Source of the DNA: an uncultured Succinivibrionaceae bacterium
Lineage (GTDB): Bacteria > Pseudomonadota > Gammaproteobacteria > Enterobacterales > Succinivibrionaceae
Length of the DNA: 64,000 nucleotides
Assembly: GCA_944393045.1 (NCBI GenBank)
Contig: CALXYT010000003.1
Coordinates: 35,437-99,436, forward strand
Reading direction: 5' to 3'
The position numbers and the translations under genes were made by a program. Below the pieces are notes generated by a model. That model did no database searches, was not told where the DNA came from, and saw nothing but the letters and a program-made list of their open reading frames with translations. How positions within the stretch are numbered: the stretch's first letter is position 1; every line of letters starts with the position of its first letter. Shown here one piece after another: positions 12,203-21,424 of this stretch.

Positions 12203-13594
12203 ATGCATTTTTTTATGATAGGCCTAAAGATGTTTTCGTTTAAAAATTTTATTTCTTTGTGTGCTGTTATAAGCTTAGGTTGTTTTAATTTTAGTTATGC
12301 CTCCTCAGACGAATACAATACCAGAAACATGGTCGATACCAGAGAGCAGTCATTCTCTAATCTTCCTCAAGGTAATGATTTAGTATTTTCTTTTGCTATG
12401 GTATCAAAAGGTGCTTCTGGTTTTAGAAATGGTTTATATTTCTCTTATTTATCTACTGTATTAGAGAAAGCCAAAAAAGAAGATCAATTAACTAATGATG
12501 GTAAGGCGTTTTTAGCAGCAGTATCTGAACTAAAACAATTTATAAGAACTACTTCATCAAGTAGATTAACTGAGAGAGGTATTACTCAACTAAACGATTT
12601 GGGAGCTAATTATGCCAAGAATCGTAAGGAATTACTCTTAAAGAAGATATATGAAAATGAGATTCCTGTGTTATTTTCTTATAACGGGGATAAATTAGCA
12701 TTAGATAGCGGTGAAAAATTTGTAATTGGTATGACTAAAAGCTTACCAGAAGATGCCCAAATTATTTATATGCAAGATGATGATGTAACGCAAAATTATA
12801 TTGAAAAAATTTTATCTTTTTATGATAACAGTGAATACGTTAGATATTTAACAAGTTATCCTGCCTTAGTAGGGGCTATTGGTAAACATTTAGTAGCTAA
12901 ACAGTCTGTTATCTATAATGAAGCGTTAATAAATCGAGTATTTAAAAAAGAATTTGCTGAAAGTTTTATTCATATGGGGGTTATGCCTGATAGAACAATA
13001 ATGTCTAAAATTGAAGTAGCAAGTTTTGTGAAATATATATATGAACTTTATACTTTTTTACCATGTTTAAATGAATCTTTCGCTAAAAAGTATCAAAATA
13101 TATTTGATATAGTTATGCCTGAAAAAGAAAGAAAGTATTGGTCTACACTTGAAGATGCATCATTATTTTATCGTTATGGTCCAGGTTTTAAATCTCAACC
13201 TATAAGTAACCAAGCGGCTCAAAATATTTTCTCTCTCTATGAAGAGACATTAAATGATTTTGACCAAGATAATATTGAAGAAACTGTTAAGTTAATATTT
13301 GTTGATTATAAGGCAATGTTATCATTTATCTCTCTAATTAAAGGAGATGAAGTTGGTAAGCCTTTAGACGCCACTGAAGAATTTAGTTTTTACGATAATA
13401 AATTCAAAGCTGCTCAGTTAGCTCCATATGCATCAATATTAATATGGGATATTTATCGAAATAGAACAGGGGAATATTTTGTAAAAATGAAATTTAATGG
13501 GCGTGATGCATTGTTTAAGTCATCATGTGGTAATGATTCACAAGGTTTATACTCTTGGAAACAACTTCAATTGTGTTTAAAAGAGTTATATTAA
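12203..13594 (+). CDS. Exported histidine-phosphatase-like protein lacking the catalytic residues
   Basis: The 463-residue product has an N-terminal signal peptide (hydrophobic ISLCAVISLGCFNFSYA, cleavage probably before SSDE). Several blocks resemble clade-2 histidine phosphatases of the phytase/MINPP type: LTERGITQLNDLGANYAKN near residue 120, DSGEKFVIGM near residue 170, and C-terminal AQLAPYASILIWDIYRN with EYFVKMKFNGRDALF. The places expected for the catalytic RHGxR (here FAMVSKGASGFRNG, about residue 65) and HAE/HD (here FVDYKAMLSFISLI) lack those residues, so it is probably not an active phosphatase. Start is uncertain: the ATGs at 12203, 12215 and 12230 are in frame, and none has a strong ribosome site. 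The family call is tentative. Confidence 0.5.
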   Translation: MHFFMIGLKMFSFKNFISLCAVISLGCFNFSYASSDEYNTRNMVDTREQSFSNLPQGNDLVFSFAMVSKGASGFRNGLYFSYLSTVLEKAKKEDQLTNDGKAFLAAVSELKQFIRTTSSSRLTERGITQLNDLGANYAKNRKELLLKKIYENEIPVLFSYNGDKLALDSGEKFVIGMTKSLPEDAQIIYMQDDDVTQNYIEKILSFYDNSEYVRYLTSYPALVGAIGKHLVAKQSVIYNEALINRVFKKEFAESFIHMGVMPDRTIMSKIEVASFVKYIYELYTFLPCLNESFAKKYQNIFDIVMPEKERKYWSTLEDASLFYRYGPGFKSQPISNQAAQNIFSLYEETLNDFDQDNIEETVKLIFVDYKAMLSFISLIKGDEVGKPLDATEEFSFYDNKFKAAQLAPYASILIWDIYRNRTGEYFVKMKFNGRDALFKSSCGNDSQGLYSWKQLQLCLKELY

Positions 13595-13618
13595 CTATTA
13601 AAAGATTTTAAAATTGCT

Positions 13619-13644
13619 AATCCCTAATAGTTATATTAGGGATT
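13619..13644 (+). terminator. Terminator-like perfect hairpin
   Basis: AATCCCTAAT (13619-13628) and ATTAGGGATT (13635-13644) form a perfect 10-bp stem with a 6-base loop, just after the histidine-phosphatase-like gene. The 3' side has only a short T-containing tail (attagtt). Confidence 0.7.
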
Positions 13645-13708
13645 ATTAGTTAAATTACAGTAGGATAAATGTTGGGCTTTAACTAATAATGTTTCAAGAA
13701 GGTGTTAT

Positions 13709-14203
13709 ATGATTTTAGGAAGTATAAATAATATTAAAAATCTTGCAGATCTCGTTGATTTATATGGTGTATCAACTGATTTAGCAAAATGTATCTCTAG
13801 TTTATTAAGTCTTTATAATTTGTCAAAGCAAAATGAATTTAAGATTTCAACTGAAGTTTTTGGCAAAATTGAATTTTCCTCCTTAGAGGAGGCTAATAAA
13901 CGTACTCCAGAGTTCCATCAGCATTTTATTGATGTCCATCTTGTTTTAGAAGGAAGTGAGTGCATAGGATTTGGTGGTAATATTAGCACTATGTCTATAA
14001 ATGATATGCAGTCATATAAATATGATCCTAGCAATGATTTGGGTTTTTTAGCTACTGATAAAATTCAATATGTTACTTTATTACCTGGAAATTTTGCTAT
14101 TTTTTATCCAAATGAGTTACATAAACCATTATGCCAAACAAGTTTAGATGATACCGTTAAAAAGATGATTTTAAAGGTTAATTTGGATTCTTTAAAAAAG
14201 TAG
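13709..14203 (+). CDS. YhcH/YjgK/YiaL family protein (DUF386)
   Basis: The 164-residue cupin-like protein carries the family's core: EFHQHFIDVHLVLEGSE (about residues 70-86), where the HxxxxDVH pattern supplies metal ligands, and the late FAIFYPNELHKPL motif with a further histidine. Members occur in sialic-acid and other sugar catabolic clusters and are proposed anomerases or isomerases; no such cluster is seen here. Its stop is 14 bases from the stop of the convergent HDOD gene, with no terminator between them. Family assignment is good, substrate unknown. Confidence 0.8.
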   Translation: MILGSINNIKNLADLVDLYGVSTDLAKCISSLLSLYNLSKQNEFKISTEVFGKIEFSSLEEANKRTPEFHQHFIDVHLVLEGSECIGFGGNISTMSINDMQSYKYDPSNDLGFLATDKIQYVTLLPGNFAIFYPNELHKPLCQTSLDDTVKKMILKVNLDSLKK

Positions 14204-14217
14204 TACAAAGTATTTTA

Positions 14218-15060
14218 CTAAATTAATTGTTCCTTCTTTAACCATTGAGTTAGAACTTCAATAATGTGTAGATCAGTTAAAGGACTATACATTTCTATTA
14301 AGTCTTTGGCTTGTTCTATTTCTATATTATTTTCCTTGGTATAATCGTAGAATATTTTTGCATAAGGAATAGAGTTAACATAGAACTCGCTAGAACTATC
14401 AGTTTGCAGTGTTATTACCTGCTCAAAACTTTGATCGAACTTCCAATGGCGCAGTATTGCAACGCCTAAAGGAACTCTAATAGATTTAATATATTTTTCT
14501 ACAATATCTAAATTAATGTCTACTTTGCCATAATTATCTCGGCAGTAATTGTCTAAAGAACCAATAAAAGGGAGTATACCAATATTAATCAAGGCACTTG
14601 CGAGCATAATATAGTCTACTACTAAAGGTGGTGTGGATACATATTTTATTTTGCATATGGTTAATGCGATTCTGCACCAAATATTACTTTGGTTGATTTT
14701 ATTTCGACAATAGTTTTTTAAGATTGGCGTTTGAAACTGAAAAGTTTGTTCAATAGCTAGTGCTAACCCAATAGAAACAGAACTATTAAGCCCAATTCTA
14801 CTTATTGCATTAGGTAAAGATGTAATTGTTGTGCCTGGGTTAGAATATCTTAATGTTTGAGATAATCTTACAATCTGGGAAGTAACACTAGTATCGGTAT
14901 TGATTATTTGAGCTAACTCTTTAACTGTAAGATCATTGTTATTAAGCTGTTTACTTAGATTTGTTACTAGTTCTGGCATTGAAGGTATAATTAACTCATC
15001 TTTTTTGAGTTCGGCTGCTAATCTATGTAAAATAGAATCAAAGTCAATACAAGAAGACAT
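14218..15060 (-). CDS. HDOD-domain protein
   Basis: The 280-residue protein matches the HDOD (HD-related output domain) layout: IIPSMPELVTNLSKQL (about residues 24-39), LAQIINTDTSVTSQIVRLSQ (about residues 64-83), then a helical HD-like core including a SLPNAISRIG stretch. The hydrolytic HD metal residues are absent, as is normal for this output domain. Such proteins act in signalling, often with two-component or cyclic-di-GMP systems. It stands alone, convergent with the YhcH-type gene. No GGDEF, EAL or receiver domain is attached. Confidence 0.8.
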   Translation of the reverse strand: MSSCIDFDSILHRLAAELKKDELIIPSMPELVTNLSKQLNNNDLTVKELAQIINTDTSVTSQIVRLSQTLRYSNPGTTITSLPNAISRIGLNSSVSIGLALAIEQTFQFQTPILKNYCRNKINQSNIWCRIALTICKIKYVSTPPLVVDYIMLASALINIGILPFIGSLDNYCRDNYGKVDINLDIVEKYIKSIRVPLGVAILRHWKFDQSFEQVITLQTDSSSEFYVNSIPYAKIFYDYTKENNIEIEQAKDLIEMYSPLTDLHIIEVLTQWLKKEQLI

Positions 15061-15260
15061 AATAAAATCCGTAAGTGTAACAGTTCAGTTATTTTAATGT
15101 AGTTATGCTAGAGGATATTATAACTATACTTTTTTAAGCTTGCATGATAGATGCAAAAATTTTTTATAGAAAATGATATAAAGCAAGATTCTTTACTGAA
15201 TTAGCTCACAAAAACTTATAATATATAGATATGGTTTAATATTTGATATAGGGTAGTTAT

Positions 15261-16010
15261 ATGACAGAAACTCAAGGACTTATGTATAGGTTTAGAGGTG
15301 TTAGAGCCTTATATGGGCTGCAGGAATTTGAAAAATTTGCCCGAGCTCATATAACTATCGTTGGCGTTGGTGGAGTTGGCTCCTGGGCGGTGGAGTCTTT
15401 AGTAAGAAGTGGCATCGGAAAAATCACTATTATTGATAATGACATTATTGACCAATCAAATACTAATAGACAACTTCATACATTAAAATCAACGCTTGGT
15501 TTATTTAAAGTTGATGTTATGAAGGAAAGAATGTTAGATATAAATGATAAGCTTAATATCATAACTATACCTAATGAGCTTACTAAAGAGAATATAGCAG
15601 AGTTTGTCGATTCTGGTACAAACTATATTATTGATGCGATAGATTCACTAGAAGCAAAGGCATCTTTGATAAATTATGCCCGCCAAAATGGCATCCCAAT
15701 AGTAATTTCTGGCGGAGTTGGTGGAAAGTTAAACCCTCAAAATGTGAAGATAAAGGATCTTGCTGAGGTTTCACATGATAAATTATTAAGTAGATTAAGA
15801 TCGCTATTAAGAAAAGAGTATCAGTATCCAAAGCAAGGCAAAAAAATGAATATTCAGGCGGTGTATTGCCAAGAGGATGCAATTTTAAGTAGTAATATAA
15901 GTGCAGGTCTTGATGTACCAATATTTGGGGCATCTATGAGTGTGACTGCAACAGTTGGTTTAAATTTGGCTGCAATTGTGCTAAATAACTTAAGGATATT
16001 TAATGAATAA
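15261..16010 (+). CDS. tcdA: tRNA threonylcarbamoyladenosine dehydratase TcdA
   Basis: This E1-like ATP-dependent enzyme cyclises t6A37 of tRNAs to ct6A. The nucleotide-binding motif GVGGVGSWAVESLVRSGIG (about residues 34-52) is followed by IIDNDIIDQSNTNRQ, both typical of the TcdA/ThiF/MoeB fold; the DAIDSLEAKASLI block follows. At 249 residues it is close to the usual length (about 260). Its last 8 bases overlap the start of the next gene, so translation of the two is probably coupled. Confidence 0.92.
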   Translation: MTETQGLMYRFRGVRALYGLQEFEKFARAHITIVGVGGVGSWAVESLVRSGIGKITIIDNDIIDQSNTNRQLHTLKSTLGLFKVDVMKERMLDINDKLNIITIPNELTKENIAEFVDSGTNYIIDAIDSLEAKASLINYARQNGIPIVISGGVGGKLNPQNVKIKDLAEVSHDKLLSRLRSLLRKEYQYPKQGKKMNIQAVYCQEDAILSSNISAGLDVPIFGASMSVTATVGLNLAAIVLNNLRIFNE

Positions 16011-17679
16011 CGAAATCTTAATTTCCTACTTTTCTAAGAAATTACCAGATTACTTAAAAAGAAGAGGTATAGATGTATCTTATCCTTTTAGTTGTATAAA
16101 TAAACATGAGAGTGAATCACAGCCAACCATGCGTTACAGTGCTAGTGAGGAACTTGTTGTATGTTCTAAATGTGGCGCAAAATATAGTATTTTTGATTTG
16201 GTTGCAATTGAGTATAAGTTAAAAGATATTAATTTAGTTTTAACAAAATTATGTGAAATTTTTGGGATAAATCGTAGTTTATTAGAACTAGCGGTAGATG
16301 ATATTGATAACACACCAAAATCTCAACAGAATCTTATAAATCAACAAGAAGTGTTAGTAGATTATTCATCGTATTTTAAAGAATGTTCATTAAATTGTGG
16401 AAGAACAGATTTCTTTAAAAATTGTGGATTCTCAGAAGAGTTTATTAAATTATATAATTTAGGATTTGATGAGCAATTTATTGATGATAATGAGAATACA
16501 TGTGAGAGTGTGATAATTCCTAATGGCTCATATGGTTATGTTGCTTTAAATTATGAGGATTCCTCAGAGTATTATCGATATACTAGAGGAAAATCTCAGA
16601 TTTTTAATAAACAGGCTTTATTAGAGAATAAGACAGTTTTTATTACTAACACTGAAATTGAAGCTCTTATTTTTGAGTCTTTAGCTGTTAAAGCCTTAGC
16701 AATAGGAAATGAAGAAAATTTACCTGAATTATTACGACTAATCAATCAGCAACATATAAAGCGTGAGTATTATATTTGCAGAGATAGAAATGGTCCAAGC
16801 CGTAAAGTTATTGATAGTCTCATAGAGGTCTTTGATAAAGAAGATTTAAAGTATGAGGTAGTTGATCTTTACTTCCCTTTTAATAATATATTTGAGATAA
16901 CAGCCAATTTAGGAGAAATTTTTAAGTATCGATTACAAAATATCTCTCAAATTATCAGTCATCAACCAAAAAAGCTATTAGCCAAAAAAAATTATCCAAC
17001 AGCTTTTTTGCAAGAAAATCTGTTAAATTTAAATTTTTTAAGTGGTTTATATGGCATAGTGTCAGATATAAATGTTCGAGTATTGTTAATACATAGCTAC
17101 TTAAAAAGAAATATAACCCCTATTTTATACGTTGCGCCTCAATATTCTTGGCATAATTTAAGTGTGAATTTAGCTAATTTTGCTCAGCGATGTGGTCAAA
17201 ATTATTATAGTTTTATTCCTAAAATCGGTTTAAGTGAAATTACGTCTAATCCTAAAACTGATGCAAGAAATATGCTTGAAATCATAACAATGCAGCGCAT
17301 GAAACTACTCAAAGAATATACTGTTATTTTGAATTTTGTAAATCAAGAGAAGTCATATATCAATGAATTTCTTCATGTAATGTTTACCGAACTTAAAGAT
17401 TTTACCTTAAAAGTCCTCGTTTTTTTTAATGAAGATTCCTTATCAAGTTCTCAGGAATATTGCCTATATACAGCAAAGTTATCATTGGTGCTTAATGATA
17501 GCCAAGATTTTATTGATAATGCAATTAATGACATCCATAAGAGAGCAATAAATCTAGCAGAAGATTTATGTGATTTTAATGAAATAGCACCAAATTATTC
17601 GTTGTTTTGTCATTGTTATAATCTTGATAATTCAGTCTCTAATTTTTATATAAAAGGAGATGAATTATGGCAAAACTAA
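16003..17679 (+). CDS. Degenerate primase/DnaB-helicase-like protein with intact zinc finger
   Basis: The 558-residue protein has the domain order of phage/plasmid-type primase-helicases. A CHC2 zinc finger keeps C31, H35, C54 and C57 (VVCSKCGAKYSIFDLVA). A TOPRIM-like block follows: KTVFITNTEIEALIFES (about residues 210-226) then YYICRDRNGP (about residues 258-267). In active members these read VEGEIDAL and ALDNDxAG; here the catalytic Glu is Asn and the DxD is RDR. A RecA-like segment LSGLYGIVSDINVRVLLIH (about residues 345-363) replaces the usual GLY.IGA..SLGKTT Walker A, so no P-loop remains. All enzymatic sites thus appear lost while the frame stays intact. It overlaps tcdA by 8 bases and rep by 13. 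Confidence 0.6.
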   Translation: MNNEILISYFSKKLPDYLKRRGIDVSYPFSCINKHESESQPTMRYSASEELVVCSKCGAKYSIFDLVAIEYKLKDINLVLTKLCEIFGINRSLLELAVDDIDNTPKSQQNLINQQEVLVDYSSYFKECSLNCGRTDFFKNCGFSEEFIKLYNLGFDEQFIDDNENTCESVIIPNGSYGYVALNYEDSSEYYRYTRGKSQIFNKQALLENKTVFITNTEIEALIFESLAVKALAIGNEENLPELLRLINQQHIKREYYICRDRNGPSRKVIDSLIEVFDKEDLKYEVVDLYFPFNNIFEITANLGEIFKYRLQNISQIISHQPKKLLAKKNYPTAFLQENLLNLNFLSGLYGIVSDINVRVLLIHSYLKRNITPILYVAPQYSWHNLSVNLANFAQRCGQNYYSFIPKIGLSEITSNPKTDARNMLEIITMQRMKLLKEYTVILNFVNQEKSYINEFLHVMFTELKDFTLKVLVFFNEDSLSSSQEYCLYTAKLSLVLNDSQDFIDNAINDIHKRAINLAEDLCDFNEIAPNYSLFCHCYNLDNSVSNFYIKGDELWQN

Positions 17680-19736
17680 AGTTAAATGAGCAGCAGTTAC
17701 AAGCAGTAAGGTATATCAGTGGTCCTTGTTTAGTATTAGCAGGGGCAGGATCTGGTAAGACAAGAGTTATAACTGAAAAAATAGTGCATTTAATAAAAAA
17801 CTGTTCCTATAATGCTTATAACATCTGCGCTGTTACCTTTACTAATAAAGCTGCTCGTGAAATGAAAGAACGTATAGCCTTAGAATTTCAATCTTCAGAA
17901 ATACAAGGTTTAAGAGTAGCAACTTTTCATTCATTGTGCTTAGAAATTCTTCGAGAAGAGCATGAGCATATAGGTTTAAAGAAAAATTTCGTTATATTTG
18001 ATGAATATGATCAGTTAGCTTTAATAAAAGAGATTTTAGGTGAAATGGATATATCTCTTACCTCAGAGCTAATAAATGAAGAGGCAAGAAATACATTAAA
18101 CAGAATCTCTCACTATAAGAATGATCTTATTATGCCAGATGATGTTTATTATTTAAATTTAAAAGATAAACAAGAATTTGGTATGTTATATGAAAAATAT
18201 GATAATATCTTACAATTATATAATGCAGTTGATTTTGATGATTTAATACTTAAAGTAATTGTTTTATTTAAAAAACATGCAAATATTTTAGCTAAGTGGC
18301 AAGGACGTATTCGTTATTTATTAGTAGATGAATATCAAGATACTAACACTGCGCAGTATGAACTGATTAAATTATTAGTTAAGTCTCATGAACATTTTAC
18401 GGTTGTAGGAGATGATGATCAGTCTATTTACTCTTGGCGAGGAGCAAGACCTGAAAATATCAATATTCTAAGTCAAGATTTTCCGTTATTAAAAGTTATT
18501 AAGCTTGAACAAAATTATCGTTCTAAGGGACGAATCTTAAAATGTGCTAATGCTTTAATTGCTCATAATGATCATTTATTTTTGAAGAATTTATATTCTG
18601 AACATGGATTAGGTCATTATATTCGAATAATCACTGGGGAAAATCCTTCTGATGAAGCACGTAAGGTAGTTGTTGATCTTATGGGCACGAGAGTAGAAAA
18701 AGCTGCTAAATATACAGATTATGCGATCTTATATCGTTCAAATTATCAATCAAGAGAAATTGAAGAGCAGTTAATACGAGCTAAAATTCCATATAAAGTA
18801 ATTGGTGGAACTAGCTTTTTTGCCCAGCAGGAAATAAAGGATATGATGAATTATCTACGTTTAATTGCCTATGGAGATAATTCAGCGTTTTTACAAGTTA
18901 TCAATTTACCACCTAGAGGGATTGGTCCAAAGACTTTAGAGTCATTTACTAAGTATGCAGCAGAACAAAATTTAAATTATTTTGAAGCAACTACTGATTA
19001 CAGTATTTTTTCTGCATTGAGTAATAAAGACTCAGACAAATTTTATACTTTTGGGCAACAAATAGAAGATATAAGAGAACGAGTCAATGGTGATAATGGC
19101 TTAGATGAAATATCTAAGATTGTTGAATATGTTGGCTATAAAGACTGGATCATTGAGCATAGCACTAATCTTAAAGTTGCAACGAAGATACTTGATAATA
19201 TTCAAATACTTTGTGATTGGGTAAAGAAGTCAATGGAAGGTGATGTAAAAAACTTGGAGAAACCAAAGACCTTTGAAGAGGCAATAGATAGACTTTCATT
19301 GCGAGAAATGCTTGATAGAAATGAACAGGAATATGAATTAGATGAAGTAACTTTAATGACCTTGCACTCTTCTAAGGGGCTTGAGTTTAAATATGTTTAT
19401 TTAATTGGCATGGAAGAGGGGATATTACCACATAGCAAAACATTAGAAGAAAATGGTGAAGATGTTTCGGAAGAAAGAAGACTTGCTTATGTTGGTATTA
19501 CTAGAGCTAGAGAAGAACTAACCATATCATATGCTAAAACTCGTCCTGCACGTGATTTAACTACTAATAAATTATGTAATAAGAAGGTTAAACCTAGTAG
19601 ATTTATTGATGAATTACCTCGAGAAGAACTACTAATTGATGGGGAAAAAACTGAAGATCAAGAAATAGCAGAAGAGGAAAAGAAATTTAATATCATAAGT
19701 AATCTTGATAGTATGTTTAATAATTACAAACCTTAG
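17667..19736 (+). CDS. rep: ATP-dependent DNA helicase Rep (UvrD/Rep family)
   Basis: Rep is an SF1A 3'-5' helicase that assists replication forks through protein-bound DNA. At 689 residues it is close to E. coli Rep (673) and begins like it. Visible motifs are Walker A LVLAGAGSGKTRVIT (about residues 22-36), VTFTNKAAREMKER, Walker B LLVDEYQDTN, GDDDQSIYSWRGA, LEQNYRS, and motif V/VI VTLMTLHSSKGLEFKYV with RRLAYVGITRAREEL. The start overlaps the primase-like gene by 13 bases with GGAGATGA just upstream of the ATG, indicating coupled translation. Confidence 0.93.
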   Translation: MAKLKLNEQQLQAVRYISGPCLVLAGAGSGKTRVITEKIVHLIKNCSYNAYNICAVTFTNKAAREMKERIALEFQSSEIQGLRVATFHSLCLEILREEHEHIGLKKNFVIFDEYDQLALIKEILGEMDISLTSELINEEARNTLNRISHYKNDLIMPDDVYYLNLKDKQEFGMLYEKYDNILQLYNAVDFDDLILKVIVLFKKHANILAKWQGRIRYLLVDEYQDTNTAQYELIKLLVKSHEHFTVVGDDDQSIYSWRGARPENINILSQDFPLLKVIKLEQNYRSKGRILKCANALIAHNDHLFLKNLYSEHGLGHYIRIITGENPSDEARKVVVDLMGTRVEKAAKYTDYAILYRSNYQSREIEEQLIRAKIPYKVIGGTSFFAQQEIKDMMNYLRLIAYGDNSAFLQVINLPPRGIGPKTLESFTKYAAEQNLNYFEATTDYSIFSALSNKDSDKFYTFGQQIEDIRERVNGDNGLDEISKIVEYVGYKDWIIEHSTNLKVATKILDNIQILCDWVKKSMEGDVKNLEKPKTFEEAIDRLSLREMLDRNEQEYELDEVTLMTLHSSKGLEFKYVYLIGMEEGILPHSKTLEENGEDVSEERRLAYVGITRAREELTISYAKTRPARDLTTNKLCNKKVKPSRFIDELPREELLIDGEKTEDQEIAEEEKKFNIISNLDSMFNNYKP

Positions 19737-19744
19737 TAAATTAG

Positions 19745-19772
19745 CTTTTATATAATTATTATTATATAAAAG
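19745..19772 (+). terminator. AT-only perfect hairpin after rep
   Basis: CTTTTATATAAT (19745-19756) and ATTATATAAAAG (19761-19772) are exact complements around a 4-base loop. There is no following T-run, so terminator function is only likely. Confidence 0.5.
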
Positions 19773-19960
19773 TATATAGATTATAGTATAAAGGATTTTA
19801 CAGGGAGTGAACAATTATTTGGGTAAGGTAATGGTAGTTTTGCATAGAAATCGAACAAAAAATACTACTATTTCTCAATAGCTAATAGTATAAATTAAGT
19901 AACCTTGACAATTATCTTTAAATGTTTAAAATAAAAAAAACTTACTTTAAGTTGTTATTT

Positions 19961-20037
19961 GCTTCCGTAGCTCAATTGGATAGAGAAATGCCATCCGAAG
20001 GCAGGTGATACGGGTTCAACTCCCGCCGGGAGCTCCA
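19961..20037 (+). tRNA. tRNA-Arg (CCG)
   Basis: Cloverleaf with acceptor GCTTCCG/CGGGAGC (one G-U pair), D-arm GTAGCTCAATTGGATAGAG, anticodon loop ATCCGAA giving anticodon CCG, T-loop TTCAACT and encoded CCA. The outer pair of the T-stem and that of the anticodon stem are mismatched, but the overall sequence matches bacterial tRNA-Arg(CCG). Confidence 0.9.
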
Positions 20038-20041
20038 AAAT

Positions 20042-20126
20042 GCGAATGTGGTGGAATTGGTAGACACGCTAGGTTCAGGTCTTAGTGTTGCAAAACATAA
20101 GGGTTCAAGTCCCTTCATTCGCACCA
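20042..20126 (+). tRNA. tRNA-Leu (CAG)
   Basis: 85 bases with acceptor GCGAATG/CATTCGC, a long variable arm typical of leucine tRNA, anticodon loop TTCAGGT (anticodon CAG), T-loop TTCAAGT and encoded CCA. It lies 4 bases after tRNA-Arg, so both are processed from one transcript. An open frame on the opposite strand here is spurious. Confidence 0.95.
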
Positions 20127-20188
20127 TCGTAAATTCCCCTTTTTTATTATTTTTCATGTATTTCATAGATAAACCTAACCTTAAATTC

Positions 20189-21120
20189 CTATAATAAAAT
20201 TGTGTCATTTAATTGCTCTTTGCTAGGATTTAATATGCTGAGAGCTTCAAAAAGACCTAGAGATGTTTCTAACTTTGTATGAGGAATATCTTCTAAATTT
20301 AAATCTTCATTAGTTATAAGATAACATTCTTTGAGAGCATATTTTTTTATCAATTTTTTAGTAGTTTCCGAAACAATATTAGAATAAGAGCAGTTTGCTT
20401 GCGATATTTCAAAGTCAATTGGAACTCCTTGTTCATCAATTCCTAAGACTATACTTAGATTTGTTTTGGCAAGGAAAGAATCTTCTGAGAGCCCAAGTAT
20501 ATGTAAAAATAGTATTTTGGGTTTAGTATCGCTTTTTATTATTGATGTTTGTAAGTTCACTGTAAGATTTTTTTACAGCATACTTCATAAGTTCATCTTT
20601 ATATTTACTGATATAGTCTAAAGCAGTATAAATATCATCTTCACATATCTCTTCAATTGGATTACATAGTACGGCTGTTTGATTTTGGAATGTTTGAATG
20701 TTTATTAAGGGATGCATTATCTTATGACATACTAAGTAAAAGAGTACATCTGAGAGTTTATAACTTGTAATTTTGGTAGTAGTTTTTTGAATATAATCAA
20801 GATAATATTTAAGGTTAAGGGAATCATGTAAAGGTTTTAGGATATAGTTTCCGTACTCTAATAAATGAGCTTTATTTAAGAAATCGTACTTAGTAATGGC
20901 AAGTTTTTGTGGAAAATTAGTAAGAGCTCTATTTTGATTTAATTTATCTTCCATGCGCTATTAGCGTTAGGACTTTTATATTTATCTTCAAGATCTTTAA
21001 GTAGTTTCGGAACTATTAAATCCATCCTTCCAGAGCCCTCAATAATACTTTTTTTTATCAAAAGCGTCAGTGTAATTCTCGGCAAGATGTAAATACACTC
21101 CACCGAGTTTCTGGCGTTTA
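20189..21120 (-). pseudogene. Frameshifted IS1634-type transposase remnant
   Basis: Reading the minus strand from about 21120, RQKLGGVYLHLAENYTDAFD matches the conserved start of IS1634-type transposases. The frame then stops and continues in a second frame with SIIEGSGRMD and LLKDLEDKYKSPNANSAW. A third frame (20954-20523) carries a middle part with LSDVLFYLVCHKIMHPL, and a fourth (20560-20189) carries NLSIVLGIDEQGVPIDFEIS, the RNase-H-fold region with the GlDeeGlPi motif. The C-terminal part, with the final catalytic Glu, is absent. At least three frame breaks show a dead element. It ends 62 bases from tRNA-Leu. Confidence 0.7.
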
Positions 21121-21356
21121 AATAAATGCAATATGAATACCTGTTAGTTAATAGTAATTAATTGATTATTTTGAAAAATATGAAATGAATATATTTTTTT
21201 TGATAAACATTTTAGAAAAATTAGCTAGTTATACTATAAGTTTTGTAATCTCTTAAAGAATATTACTATATTAATGACTTTGCGAATGTTATTTTTAGAG
21301 TATTTTTAAAGAAACTTCTATGAAGCGAGTAATAAGTTATTTGAAAATAGGATAGT
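21121..21356. other. Intergenic region, nothing recognised
   Basis: AT-rich stretch between the transposase remnant and the acrAB terminator. No frame, tRNA or repeat was found; it may contain the worn-out end of the IS. Confidence 0.4.
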
Positions 21357-21394
21357 GATAAAAAAGGCAAGAGATCTAAAATCACTTGCCTTAT
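21357..21394 (-). terminator. Intrinsic terminator of acrAB
   Basis: On the minus strand AAGGCAAG and CTTGCCTT (21364-21371 and 21385-21392) form an 8-bp stem followed by TTTTTTATC. It lies 33 bases after the acrB stop. Confidence 0.9.
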
Positions 21395-21424
21395 CATTAT
21401 TTCAACAGTAAATAATTACTTATT

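Noticed and set aside
15763..15778. parS-like GGTTTCACATGATAAA within tcdA
   Set aside because: Too many differences, and it lies in coding sequence; likely chance.
19972..20208. 78-codon frame on the minus strand
   Set aside because: It runs antisense through the tRNA-Arg and tRNA-Leu genes; the MKGLEPLCFATLRPEPSV type of product is a common artefact of tRNA complements.
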